Origin: Vallitalea guaymasensis
GTDB taxonomy: Bacteria > Bacillota > Clostridia > Lachnospirales > Vallitaleaceae
Assembly (NCBI RefSeq): GCF_018141425.1
Contig: NZ_CP058561.1
Location: forward strand, 4,030,001 to 4,094,000
Reading direction: 5' to 3'
Length of the DNA stretch: 64,000 bases
The translations under genes and the position numbers were made by a program. The notes under the pieces are model-generated. The model ran no database searches. It saw only the letters and a list, made by a program, of their open reading frames with translations, and was not told where the DNA came from. Below, one piece after another: positions 1 to 8,965 of the stretch. Position 1 is the first letter of the stretch. Every line of letters begins with the position of its first letter.

Positions 1-3000
1 ATGAATACAATTAGAAGAGTTTTCGTTGAGAAAAAAATCGGATGTAATACAGAAGCAAAACATTTGCTTAATGATCTTAGAAATAATTTGTCTTTAGATA
101 GTTTAGATAACGTAAGAATAGTAAATCGCTATGATGTAGCCCATGTAACAGATGAAGCTTATAAAAGCGCTCTGAATACTATATTTTCAGAGCCACAAGT
201 AGATATATTATCAGAAGAAGTTATGAATCTTAATAACAAAGAAACAGCTTTTGCAGTAGAATACCTGCCTGGACAATATGATCAGAGAGCAGACCAAGCT
301 GCCAGTTGTATCAAAATACTAAATGCAGACGAAAGTCCTGTAGTTAGAGTAGCAAAAGTAATTGTTCTACAAGGAAATATTAGCGACAAAGACTTATCAA
401 GAGTAAAAAAATATTATATCAATCCAGTTGACTCAAGAGAAGCACAACTTGATAAACCAAAAACTCTAGAATTGGAATTCGATATTCCAAAGACTGTTCC
501 TTATATAGATGGATTCATATCCATGAATGAAGAGCAGATAGGAGAACTGTGGAAACAACTAGGACTTGCTATGAGTACCCCTGACTTATTATTTACTAGG
601 GAATATTTTGCTAACGTAGAAAAAAGAAATCCAACTATTACAGAAATTAGAGTTTTAGATACTTATTGGTCAGATCATTGTAGACATACAACATTCTTGA
701 CAGCTATTGAGAATGTTACTTTTGAAGATGGAAAATATAATGAGCCTGTACAATCAACATACAAAAAATATTTAGAAGACAGAAAAGCAGTTTTAGGAGA
801 TAAAGCAGATAAAAAAGATGTATGCCTAATGGATATAGCATTACTTGCAATGAAAAAGCTAAGAGTAGATGGACTCTTAGATGATTTAGAAGTATCTGAG
901 GAAATCAATGCTTGTAGTATTGTGGTAGATGTAGATGTTGATGGTAAAGATGAAGAATGGCTGGTTATGTTCAAAAATGAAACTCATAACCATCCAACAG
1001 AGATTGAACCATTTGGTGGAGCCGCAACTTGTCTTGGAGGAGCAATCAGAGACCCATTGTCAGGACGTTCATATGTTTATCAAGCAATGAGGGTTACAGG
1101 TTCAGGAGATCCAAGGACTTCACTTGACAAAACATTACCCGGGAAATTATCACAGAAAAAAATAGCATCAGAAAGTTCTCATGGTTATAGCTCTTACGGT
1201 AATCAGATAGGACTTGCAACTGGTAAGGTTCATGAAATATATCATCCTAATTATGTTGCAAAACACATGGAAATAGGCGCTGTCATTGCAGCAGCTCCAA
1301 GAGAAAATGTTATAAGAGAAACTTCTGATGAAGGAGATATAATAATACTATTAGGTGGAAGAACAGGTAGAGATGGTTGTGGTGGAGCAACAGGTTCATC
1401 AAAAGAGCATACTGAAGATTCCATCCATACTTGTGGTGCTGAAGTACAAAAAGGAAATCCACCAACAGAAAGAAAGATTCAACGTTTGTTTAGAGACAAA
1501 AAAGTAAGTAATATGATAAAAAAATGTAATGATTTTGGAGCAGGTGGAGTATCAGTTGCTATAGGTGAATTAGCAGATGGTCTTATTATTGATCTAGATA
1601 AAGTTCCTAAAAAATATGCAGGTCTTGATGGAACAGAACTTGCTATATCAGAGTCACAAGAAAGAATGGCTGTAGTTGTTGATAAAAATTCTGTTAATGA
1701 GTTCATTGCTTGTGCTAATAAAGAAAACTTGGAAGCTGTTGTTGTTGCCAATGTAACAAAAGAAAAAAGATTAGTGATGAATTGGAACGGAAACAGTATT
1801 GTAGATATCAGTAGAGATTTCTTAGATACCAATGGAGCAAAAGCAACAACAGATGTACATGTTCTATCACCAATACAAGAAAATAATTATTTTGTTCAAA
1901 AAGAAGAAAAAGAAGATACAGTTAAAGATAAATGGCTTGATATAATGGCAGATATCAATGTTGCATCCCAAAAGGGATTAGTAGAAAAATTTGATAGTTC
2001 CATCGGAGCTTGTAGTGTATTTATGCCTTATGGGGGTAAATATCAGCTAACTCCTACTGAAACAATGGTTGCCAAGATACCATTGCTAGAGGGGGATACA
2101 TCTACAGGAACTGTCATGAGTTATGGTTATAATCCATATCTTATGTCATGGAGTCCTTATCATGGTTCCGTATATTCTATTGTAGAATCAATAGCTAAGA
2201 TTGTTGCTACAGGTGGAGATTACAAGAAAATCAGATTCACTTTCCAAGAATATTTCAAACGTCTTGGTAAAGATAGTAGTAGATGGGGAGAGCCTTTTAG
2301 TGCTTTACTCGGAGCTTATCATGTTCAAGAGATATTAAACCTTCCTTCAATAGGCGGTAAGGACAGTATGTCAGGAACTTTTAATGACATAGATGTTCCT
2401 CCTACTTTAGTATCATTTGCAGTAGATGTAGTAGATGTTAATAAAGTAATATCACCAGAACTTAAAAAGGCAGATAGTAACCTTATATGTATACCATTAT
2501 CAAGAGATTCCTATGATTTGCCTGATTTTGAAGAGCTTAAGAAAAATTATTCCAAGATACATGAACTTATCATTGATGGTAAAATACTATCAGCTCATAC
2601 AGTTGGTTATGGTGGATTAGTAGAAGCTATATCAAAGATGGCTATGGGTAATAAAATAGGAGTAAATATTAATGACTCAATTACTGCCGAGAAGCTATAT
2701 TCAAGAGATTATGGTAGTATACTGATAGAAATTGATGGGAACATAAAATATAATGAGATACTAGATGGACTTAATTATATTCAAATAGGTAATACAACAT
2801 CAGAGACAGCTATTAGATATAAAAATGAAGTAATAAATATTGATGAGATTATTGATACATGGACAAATACATTGGAAGATGTATATCCAACTAAAACAAA
2901 AGAGACTAATAATGTAAAAGACCAATTGTACAAAGAAAACAAAGTATATACTTGTAAAAATAAAATAGCTAGACCAAAAGTATTCATTCCTGTATTCCCT

Positions 3001-3771
3001 GGGACTAATTGTGAATATGATTCAGCAAAAGCTTTTGAACAAGCAGGAGCAGACGTAGATATGTTCGTGTTCAAGAATCTAACATCAAAAGACATAAAAG
3101 AATCTATAAAAGTTATGGCTGACAAGATTGATAATAGTCAAATGGTTATGATTCCTGGTGGTTTTAGTGCAGGTGATGAACCAGAAGGGTCAGGTAAATT
3201 CATTGCAACTGTATTTAGAAATGAATACATCAAGAATGCTGTACTTGAATTATTACAGAACAGAGATGGACTTATGCTTGGTATATGTAACGGCTTCCAA
3301 TCACTTATCAAGCTTGGACTTGTACCATATGGAGACATCAGGGAATTAACTAATGATGACCCAACTCTTACTTATAACACAATAGGTAGACATATATCTT
3401 GTATGGTCAATACGAAAATAATATCAAATAAATCACCTTGGTTAGCTAATGTAAATGTTGGTGACATACATGCTATACCTGTATCACATGGTGAAGGTAG
3501 ATTCATAGTGAACGAAGCTATAGCTAAAAAACTATTTGATAATGGTCAAGTAGCTACACAATACGTGGATTTTGAAGGTAATCCAACAATGGATATTAGA
3601 TTTAATCCAAATGGTTCATTATACGCTATTGAAGGTATAACTAGTCCTGATGGTAGAGTGCTTGGAAAAATGGGACATTCAGAACGTATTGGTACCAATG
3701 TTGCTAACAACATAATTGGTCAAAAAGATCAAATGATATTTAAATCAGGTGTAGAATATTTTACTAAATAG
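1..3771 (+). CDS. purL: Phosphoribosylformylglycinamidine synthase, large single-chain form
   Basis: Fourth step of purine synthesis: ATP- and glutamine-dependent conversion of FGAR to FGAM in the cytoplasm. The 1256-aa chain has the length of the fused clostridial enzyme, with FGAM synthase domains first and a class I glutamine amidotransferase domain last. The synthase part shows the NETHNHPT motif near residue 328 and a GGKDSMSG motif. The C-terminal part opens with PVFPGTNCEYDS, carries the nucleophile Cys1096 in LGICNGF, and has a downstream SHGEGRF histidine. The ATG is the first base of the window, so the ribosome site and promoter cannot be seen and an earlier start cannot be excluded. 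A hairpin follows the stop. No other purine gene is in view. Confidence 0.95.
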   Translation: MNTIRRVFVEKKIGCNTEAKHLLNDLRNNLSLDSLDNVRIVNRYDVAHVTDEAYKSALNTIFSEPQVDILSEEVMNLNNKETAFAVEYLPGQYDQRADQAASCIKILNADESPVVRVAKVIVLQGNISDKDLSRVKKYYINPVDSREAQLDKPKTLELEFDIPKTVPYIDGFISMNEEQIGELWKQLGLAMSTPDLLFTREYFANVEKRNPTITEIRVLDTYWSDHCRHTTFLTAIENVTFEDGKYNEPVQSTYKKYLEDRKAVLGDKADKKDVCLMDIALLAMKKLRVDGLLDDLEVSEEINACSIVVDVDVDGKDEEWLVMFKNETHNHPTEIEPFGGAATCLGGAIRDPLSGRSYVYQAMRVTGSGDPRTSLDKTLPGKLSQKKIASESSHGYSSYGNQIGLATGKVHEIYHPNYVAKHMEIGAVIAAAPRENVIRETSDEGDIIILLGGRTGRDGCGGATGSSKEHTEDSIHTCGAEVQKGNPPTERKIQRLFRDKKVSNMIKKCNDFGAGGVSVAIGELADGLIIDLDKVPKKYAGLDGTELAISESQERMAVVVDKNSVNEFIACANKENLEAVVVANVTKEKRLVMNWNGNSIVDISRDFLDTNGAKATTDVHVLSPIQENNYFVQKEEKEDTVKDKWLDIMADINVASQKGLVEKFDSSIGACSVFMPYGGKYQLTPTETMVAKIPLLEGDTSTGTVMSYGYNPYLMSWSPYHGSVYSIVESIAKIVATGGDYKKIRFTFQEYFKRLGKDSSRWGEPFSALLGAYHVQEILNLPSIGGKDSMSGTFNDIDVPPTLVSFAVDVVDVNKVISPELKKADSNLICIPLSRDSYDLPDFEELKKNYSKIHELIIDGKILSAHTVGYGGLVEAISKMAMGNKIGVNINDSITAEKLYSRDYGSILIEIDGNIKYNEILDGLNYIQIGNTTSETAIRYKNEVINIDEIIDTWTNTLEDVYPTKTKETNNVKDQLYKENKVYTCKNKIARPKVFIPVFPGTNCEYDSAKAFEQAGADVDMFVFKNLTSKDIKESIKVMADKIDNSQMVMIPGGFSAGDEPEGSGKFIATVFRNEYIKNAVLELLQNRDGLMLGICNGFQSLIKLGLVPYGDIRELTNDDPTLTYNTIGRHISCMVNTKIISNKSPWLANVNVGDIHAIPVSHGEGRFIVNEAIAKKLFDNGQVATQYVDFEGNPTMDIRFNPNGSLYAIEGITSPDGRVLGKMGHSERIGTNVANNIIGQKDQMIFKSGVEYFTK

Positions 3772-3829
3772 AGTGTAGATATTATTATTAAATATTTTTA
3801 TATATAATAAATGTGTAAAAGTATCAACT

Positions 3830-3880
3830 AAGCCTTCTTGTTAATAATTAGAATATATTAACGAGAAGGCTTGTGTTTTG
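3830..3880 (+). terminator. Hairpin terminator after purL
   Basis: Arms 3830-3846 and 3856-3872 pair over 17 positions with one wobble around a 9-nt loop. The T-run after it is weak (gtgtttt), so termination may be incomplete or need a factor. Confidence 0.65.
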
Positions 3881-3998
3881 GTAAAAATAACTAATATACA
3901 GTTTTTTGACAAACAATTATAACTATATTAATTTTATCAACTAAACCTAGGAAATTGTTCTATTACATATATTTAACATAAATTTATCATGAAATAAA

Positions 3999-4027
3999 TT
4001 GATAAATATCTCCATTTATTGTATAAT
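3999..4027 (+). promoter_or_regulatory. Sigma-A-like promoter for the zinc phospholipase gene
   Basis: TTGATA at 3999-4004 and TATAAT at 4022-4027 are separated by exactly 17 nt. They lie about 45 nt upstream of the ATG at 4073. Confidence 0.6.
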
Positions 4028-4072
4028 TATAGAAAAATTACAATTTATTGTAAAATTAATGGAGGTCAGATT

Positions 4073-5677
4073 ATGAAAAATATTTTGAAAAAAGTAAGTA
4101 TTTTCACAATTGCAGTTGCCTTGATGATGGAATTAATATCAACGTCAGTATTAGGATGGGCTGGCGAACTTGACCAAGATCCAAACACACATACTCTGTT
4201 GGTAACTCAAGCTTTACAAATTTTAGAAAATGACTTAACTTTAGATGACAGAAATAATAGTGATTTCATGGATGTAATTAATAGATTAAAGGCATCCATA
4301 GAAGATTTTAAACGTGGTGCTATTATGCCAGATTTCGATGATAAAAATTTCTCATTATATCAAGACCATTTCTATAATCCTTATACCAAAACTAATTTTA
4401 CTGCTTCTAACGAAGGAGAACTCGCTTTTCTAGATTTTGTATATCAAACAGCTGAATATCGTTCAAAAGAATATATAGGATGGGCATTACAATATTGGAA
4501 AAGTGGAGACTATAATAACGCAATATATACTTTAGGAAATGCAATGCATTACTTTGCTGACTTATGTAATCCTCATCATGCATCAAATGCTATAGGTGGT
4601 ACCCAAGAGCATATTACAAAACATAGTACCTTTGAAACCTATGTAGAAAATACTAAAGATCAATACACTATAACTACACTAGGGGGCAATACAAGTACAT
4701 CTAATTATTCTGATACATTACAAGATGAATATCTACCAGATTTTATAACTAAGGAATGTGATATAAGAGCTATAATTGGATATGAGCAATACCATAACAA
4801 TTTTGTAGCTGATAATGAATCTACATGGAATGGTGTAGCAGACGTTACAATGAAAAGTACTCAAAGAGGAATAGCTAGAGTTTTATATCGATTTGCAAAA
4901 GAGATTGCAAACCCATCTTCTGTATGCAGTAATACATATGATAGTAATATTACCCTTAATATTCGTGTCAAAACAAAAGATGGTGCACTAACTGATACTT
5001 ATGGAACAGATAATGATGTATACTTTGGTGTAGAATTGAAAAATGGTAGAATGCACGAGTGGAAGTTAGATAAATCAGGCTACAATGATCATGAAAAAGG
5101 TGATAATGATACATATACTGTTACATTAGAAAAATCAGCAGGCTCTGAAATAAGAAAAGCTTGGATACGAAAACAAAGGGGCTGGGAAGCAGGAACTGCT
5201 GAAGATAACTGGTATCCTATAGAGGTAGAAGTGACTAGCAGTGATAATCAATGCCATTTCTTGAAACCTCTTGATATGTGGTTTATTGGTAATACAGGTG
5301 TTGATATAGTTGTATCTGACTGCAATTATGTTTTGGACAAGGTTGATGTTCGTATAAAAACCAAAGACGGTGGTCTATTTGATGCCTATGGAACAGATAG
5401 CGATGTATATTTTGGAGTCCAGTTAAGTGATGGTACAACCCATGAAAATCTGTTAGATAAATCAGGTTACAATGATTTTGAAAAAGGTGATAATGATTGG
5501 TATTCTATAGAATATTCTAGATTGCCTAATACTGTAATTACAAAAGCATGGTTAAAAAAAGTTGGCAGTGATGATTGGTATCCAGAGAATATCACAATAA
5601 CTAATGATGATCTTAACTTCAACGCTGATATAAATCAGTGGTTTTACGATAATACTATAAAAGAATGGGTATTCTAA
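4073..5677 (+). CDS. Secreted zinc-dependent phospholipase C with two PLAT-like domains
   Basis: Exported phosphodiesterase of the clostridial alpha-toxin / Bacillus PLC family, expected to cleave phospholipid head groups. Start at 4073 follows GGAGGTC; an in-frame start 18 codons earlier lacks a ribosome site. Residues 1-28 are a signal peptide. The predicted mature chain begins with Trp29, the N-terminal zinc ligand of the family. Other ligands are visible: His40 in NTHT, Asp in MPDFDD, His in YQDHF, the run AMHYFADLCNPHH, and HSTFETY. After the catalytic domain come two similar C-terminal repeats, each with a KTKDG start and a GDND segment, resembling PLAT/C2-like lipid-binding domains. 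The best known alpha-toxin has one such domain; two is less usual. It stands alone between a promoter and a terminator. Confidence 0.9.
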   Translation: MKNILKKVSIFTIAVALMMELISTSVLGWAGELDQDPNTHTLLVTQALQILENDLTLDDRNNSDFMDVINRLKASIEDFKRGAIMPDFDDKNFSLYQDHFYNPYTKTNFTASNEGELAFLDFVYQTAEYRSKEYIGWALQYWKSGDYNNAIYTLGNAMHYFADLCNPHHASNAIGGTQEHITKHSTFETYVENTKDQYTITTLGGNTSTSNYSDTLQDEYLPDFITKECDIRAIIGYEQYHNNFVADNESTWNGVADVTMKSTQRGIARVLYRFAKEIANPSSVCSNTYDSNITLNIRVKTKDGALTDTYGTDNDVYFGVELKNGRMHEWKLDKSGYNDHEKGDNDTYTVTLEKSAGSEIRKAWIRKQRGWEAGTAEDNWYPIEVEVTSSDNQCHFLKPLDMWFIGNTGVDIVVSDCNYVLDKVDVRIKTKDGGLFDAYGTDSDVYFGVQLSDGTTHENLLDKSGYNDFEKGDNDWYSIEYSRLPNTVITKAWLKKVGSDDWYPENITITNDDLNFNADINQWFYDNTIKEWVF

Positions 5678-5756
5678 AAAAATGATAAACTTCTATTTGC
5701 ATCAGATACATATTTAAGATGTAACACGTATTATATTCAAGGATATTTACATAAAC

Positions 5757-5784
5757 AAAAAAACCTCAATTATGGGGTTTTTTT
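5757..5784. terminator. Bidirectional hairpin terminator
   Basis: A-run plus ACCTCA pairs with TGGGGT plus T-run around an ATTA loop. It sits between the convergent phospholipase and acetyltransferase genes and can serve both strands. Confidence 0.75.
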
Positions 5785-5814
5785 GTTATGACTTAATAAG
5801 TATGATATAATCTA

Positions 5815-6435
5815 CTATTTATAATCATCAACGTCAAAAACTCTATCTTTATAATAGTATTTGCGGTCAGATTCTGTTATTTCACGAATTACTTTGCAAG
5901 GATTTCCTACTGCAATCATGTTATCAGGAATATCTTTTGTAACAACGCTACCAGAACCGATTACCACGTTGTTGCCGATATTTACACCAGGATTTATGAC
6001 TACATTGCCACCAATCCAGACATTATCTCCAATAGTTACTCCTATACCATATTCATAGCCAGAATTACGAGAATCTGGGTGAATAGGGTGCCCTGCTGTA
6101 TAGACAGCTACATTAGGAGCAAACATTACATTCTTACCGATTTTTATTTTACCAACATCAAGCATTATACAATTATAATTTGCAAAAAAGTTTTCGCCTA
6201 CTTCAATATTTTTACCATAATCACAACGGAAAGGCTGTTCAATAAAAATATTTTCTCCTGATTTGCCAAGTATGCTTTTAATAGTAGATTTCATCTCTTC
6301 TGTTTTATCTGGAGATAAATTATTATAAGAGTATATTTTTTTCTTGTTTTTCATTCTTTCTTCTTCTAAGCCATCTAACCACGCTTTATAAGGTAGTTCA
6401 GCCAGCATTCGTTCCTTTTGAGTCATTTGATTCAC
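5815..6435 (-). CDS. Maltose/galactoside-type sugar O-acetyltransferase
   Basis: Left-handed beta-helix acetyltransferase that moves acetyl from acetyl-CoA to a sugar hydroxyl in the cytoplasm. The 206-aa product has the family's N-terminal cap (ERMLAELPYKAW), hexapeptide repeats from about residue 70 onward, the catalytic loop AGHPIHP and the closing segment GNPCKVIREI. Length matches LacA/Maa proteins. An AGGTG ribosome site lies just upstream of the start. It is monocistronic, with no sugar genes beside it, so the acceptor sugar is unknown. The maa/lacA distinction cannot be made from sequence alone. Confidence 0.9.
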   Translation of the reverse strand: MNQMTQKERMLAELPYKAWLDGLEEERMKNKKKIYSYNNLSPDKTEEMKSTIKSILGKSGENIFIEQPFRCDYGKNIEVGENFFANYNCIMLDVGKIKIGKNVMFAPNVAVYTAGHPIHPDSRNSGYEYGIGVTIGDNVWIGGNVVINPGVNIGNNVVIGSGSVVTKDIPDNMIAVGNPCKVIREITESDRKYYYKDRVFDVDDYK

Positions 6436-6768
6436 CTCTAATAATATATTGTTTTGATAGTAGATTTAAACTTTTTTCAGTATATCATATTAAAGTTCTT
6501 AATTCTATATCTTTTAATTTTCGTATATATAAATAAATATAACAATGAGTATGCCTATGTTAAATTGTATAGTACTATAATAATATAATATTCTATTAAA
6601 ACTAAAATTGGTATAATATTGTGTTAAATGAATGATTGATAAAAACAGAAACCATAAAAACTATATACAAATATATTTAATACAGCTATATTAATGATAA
6701 ATACATACATAACAAAAATTAAAATGAAGGATGATAAATAAAAAGTTGCATAAATCTATAAAAATGTG
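6436..6768. other. AT-rich intergenic stretch, nothing recognised
   Basis: About 330 nt of very AT-rich DNA between the acetyltransferase start and the P-II promoter. It presumably holds the acetyltransferase promoter. I see no credible gene, repeat or RNA. Confidence 0.5.
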
Positions 6769-6796
6769 TTGACATATTCCAGAATTCGTATATAAT
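6769..6796 (+). promoter_or_regulatory. Sigma-A-like promoter of the glnK-amt leader
   Basis: TTGACA at 6769-6774 and TATAAT at 6791-6796 with a 16-nt spacer. Transcription would start near 6803, giving a leader of about 245 nt before the P-II gene. Confidence 0.75.
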
Positions 6797-6861
6797 GAAT
6801 ATATAAATATTGAACATAAGTTACATGATAATCTTTTTAAATAAACATCTTTCATATTAAT

Positions 6862-6904
6862 AAATACAACGATGTATTTTATTTTGTAGACAAAGTGGTC
6901 TATA
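6862..6904 (+). promoter_or_regulatory. Probable ANTAR-type antiterminator (two hexaloop hairpins)
   Basis: Two small hairpins in tandem. P1 pairs AAATAC (6862-6867) with GTATTT (6874-6879) around the hexaloop AACGAT. P2 pairs 6885-6891 with 6898-6904 around the hexaloop AAAGTG. Both loops have A at position 1 and G at position 4, the signature of RNAs bound by ANTAR antiterminator proteins. The 3' arm of P2 lies inside the 5' arm of the terminator that follows, so P2 and the terminator exclude each other. ANTAR targets are known ahead of nitrogen genes, which fits the downstream P-II and ammonium transporter. No ANTAR protein is encoded in this window. Confidence 0.75.
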
Positions 6905-6935
6905 TACTCAAACAAGAGTATGTAGGCCTTTTTTT
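6897..6935 (+). terminator. Leader terminator (attenuator) ahead of glnK-amt
   Basis: A 13-bp stem, 6897-6909 with 6916-6928 and two wobbles, has an AAACAA loop and is followed by seven T. It lies about 110 nt before the P-II start and shares bases with the upstream P2 hairpin. Confidence 0.85.
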
Positions 6936-7046
6936 GTTCAGTTTTATGAGCATTTTAGGGAAGATACTAAGCTATGACTTAATGATTTTCCTAGTGTTAA
7001 AAAAGATTAGCTTGACCTATGTTCCACTAAAAGAAGGAGGTTGAAA

Positions 7047-7394
7047 ATGAATAAAATAACCAAAATCGATATTATTACCAGGCCTAGCAAGGTGGAAGAA
7101 TTAAAAGAAGCATTTAATGAAATAGGTATTACCGGTATGACATTTTCACATGTATTAGGATGTGGACAGCAAAAAGGTAAAACAAAATATTACAGGGGTA
7201 ATAAATATAGTATTGATCTATTACCAAAATCAAAAATCGAGATAGTGGTTTGTGAAGTACCAGTGGAAGTAGTTGTTGAGACAGCACAAGAAGTACTTAG
7301 GACAGGGGAAATAGGGGACGGTAAAATTTTTATATATCCAGTAGAAAATGTAATAAAAGTTCGTACTGGTGAAGAAGGCGTAGACGCTTTATAA
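7047..7394 (+). CDS. glnK: P-II family nitrogen regulatory protein
   Basis: Small trimeric signal protein that senses 2-oxoglutarate and adenylate nucleotides and usually blocks the ammonium channel encoded next to it. The 115-aa product has the T-loop segment YYRGNKYSIDLLPK, including the tyrosine at the usual modification position, and the GEIGDGKIFI motif of the B-loop. AAGGAGG at 7034-7040 is spaced for ATG 7047; an in-frame TTG at 7041 would sit directly on it. It is followed 31 nt later by the transporter start, the standard glnK-amtB arrangement. Expression probably depends on the attenuator in its leader. Confidence 0.93.
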   Translation: MNKITKIDIITRPSKVEELKEAFNEIGITGMTFSHVLGCGQQKGKTKYYRGNKYSIDLLPKSKIEIVVCEVPVEVVVETAQEVLRTGEIGDGKIFIYPVENVIKVRTGEEGVDAL

Positions 7395-7425
7395 AATAAA
7401 TATAATGATAGGAGTGGAATTTTTA

Positions 7426-8661
7426 ATGGAAGAGATTAAGTTTATTTTGGATAACATATGGATTTTGATAGCTACAACATTAGTATTTTTTATGCAAGCA
7501 GGATTTGCAATGGTAGAAACAGGATTTACTAGAGCAAAAAATGCAGGGAATATAATAATGAAGAATTTAATGGACTTTGCCATTGGTTCAATAATGTTCT
7601 GGATAATTGGATATGGATTAATGTACGGAAAATCAATAGGAGGATTAATTGGAACTCCTGATTTACTATTTCTTAATAATACTGATTATACAGCACTTAT
7701 ATTTCAAACAGTCTTTTGTGCTACAGCAGCTACCATAGTATCAGGTGCAATGGCAGAAAGAACCAAGTTCATATCCTACTTGATATATAGTTTCTTCATA
7801 TCAGTAATAATATATCCCGTAGCTGGGCATTGGATATGGGGTGGAGGATGGTTGAGCCAACTTGGTTTCCATGATTTCGCAGGTTCGACTGTTGTTCATT
7901 CAGTTGGAGGATGGTGTGCTTTGGTTGGAGCTTCTATCATTGGACCACGTATAGGAAAATATACGAAAGATGGAAAATCACGAGCTATACCAGGGCATAG
8001 TTTGACATTAGGTGCATTAGGGGTATTCATACTATGGTTTGGATGGTTTGGTTTTAACCCAGGTTCTCAGTTGGCAGCTTCATCGGGGGCAGATATAGCA
8101 TCAATATCAAAAATCTTTGTTACAACGAACTTGGCGGCTGCAATTTCTGCTATTGTAACTATGAGTGTTACGTGGATAAGATACAAAAAGCCAGATGTTT
8201 CAATGACCCTAAATGGTGCATTAGCAGGACTTGTTGCAATTACTGCAGGATGTGCAGTGGTTACTCCAGTAGGAGCTGTCATGATAGGTATTATCTCAGG
8301 TGTGACCATAATATTTGGTATAGAATTTATTGACAAGATATTGAAGATTGATGACCCAGTAGGAGCTATTGGTGTACACGGAATATGTGGAGCATTGGGA
8401 ACTATCTGTGTTGGTTTATTTTCAGCCGATGCAGAAGTTGGATTAGGTCTATTCTATGGAGGTGGAGTTAGACAATTAGGTGTTCAGGCATTAGGAGTAG
8501 TCACCGTAGCAGGTTGGGTAATCACAATTGCATTTATCATCTTCAAAGCAGTTGATCTGACTATTGGATTGAGAGTAAATAAAAAAGAAGAGAATATAGG
8601 ATTAGATATAGAAGAACATGGTATAGAGAGTTATGCTGATTTTGAGATAAAGGTGATGTAA
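7426..8661 (+). CDS. amt: Ammonium transporter (Amt/Mep/Rh family)
   Basis: Membrane channel for ammonium uptake, forming trimers gated by the P-II protein encoded just upstream. The 411-aa product has about eleven membrane segments and family motifs such as FAMVETGFTRAKN near the N-terminus, GSTVVHSVGG, WFGWFGFNPGS, and the late histidine in IGVHGICGALG. Start 7426 follows AGGAGTGG with 8-nt spacing; an ATG seven codons earlier has no ribosome site. The late GGGVRQLGVQALG is typical. A hairpin follows the gene. Confidence 0.95.
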   Translation: MEEIKFILDNIWILIATTLVFFMQAGFAMVETGFTRAKNAGNIIMKNLMDFAIGSIMFWIIGYGLMYGKSIGGLIGTPDLLFLNNTDYTALIFQTVFCATAATIVSGAMAERTKFISYLIYSFFISVIIYPVAGHWIWGGGWLSQLGFHDFAGSTVVHSVGGWCALVGASIIGPRIGKYTKDGKSRAIPGHSLTLGALGVFILWFGWFGFNPGSQLAASSGADIASISKIFVTTNLAAAISAIVTMSVTWIRYKKPDVSMTLNGALAGLVAITAGCAVVTPVGAVMIGIISGVTIIFGIEFIDKILKIDDPVGAIGVHGICGALGTICVGLFSADAEVGLGLFYGGGVRQLGVQALGVVTVAGWVITIAFIIFKAVDLTIGLRVNKKEENIGLDIEEHGIESYADFEIKVM

Positions 8662-8686
8662 TATACAAAATAAAGAATTATATAAA

Positions 8687-8728
8687 GCATAGCATTAGTA
8701 ACTAATATAGTTATCAATGCTATGTTTT
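8687..8728 (+). terminator. Hairpin terminator after amt
   Basis: CATAGCATT at 8688-8696 pairs with AATGCTATG at 8716-8724, with an inner TAACT/AGTTA pairing, then TTTT. Confidence 0.7.
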
Positions 8729-8789
8729 GTATAAGGTTACAATTGATATTATTGATTGAAATAAATTATTATTTTAATATATATGTCTA

Positions 8790-8816
8790 TTGACAAAATT
8801 TAACCAAAAATATAAT
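8790..8816 (+). promoter_or_regulatory. Possible promoter for the secreted unknown gene
   Basis: TTGACA at 8790-8795 is followed by TATAAT at 8811-8816 (15-nt spacer), with overlapping TAATAT at 17 nt. About 150 nt separate it from the start codon. Confidence 0.45.
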
Positions 8817-8965
8817 ATATAATAATGGGAGGTAAAAATATTTAAAAAATATAAACTGAAATGCTAATCCTATGCTCAAAATTACTAGTAATAAAATAAA
8901 TAACTAAAATTTAATGAATTATTGAAAGCTATTTAATAAGTAATAGTAGTGAAAGGATGAGACAA

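Noticed and set aside
675-974. Antisense reading frames inside purL (also 1479-1832, 2781-3125, 3138-3338)
   Set aside because: They lie wholly within a well-supported gene, have no ribosome sites and have low-complexity, Ser/Ile-rich translations typical of opposite-strand shadows.
6691-6915. Minus-strand frame of 74 codons in the glnK leader
   Set aside because: It runs antisense to a consensus promoter and attenuator and has no ribosome site.
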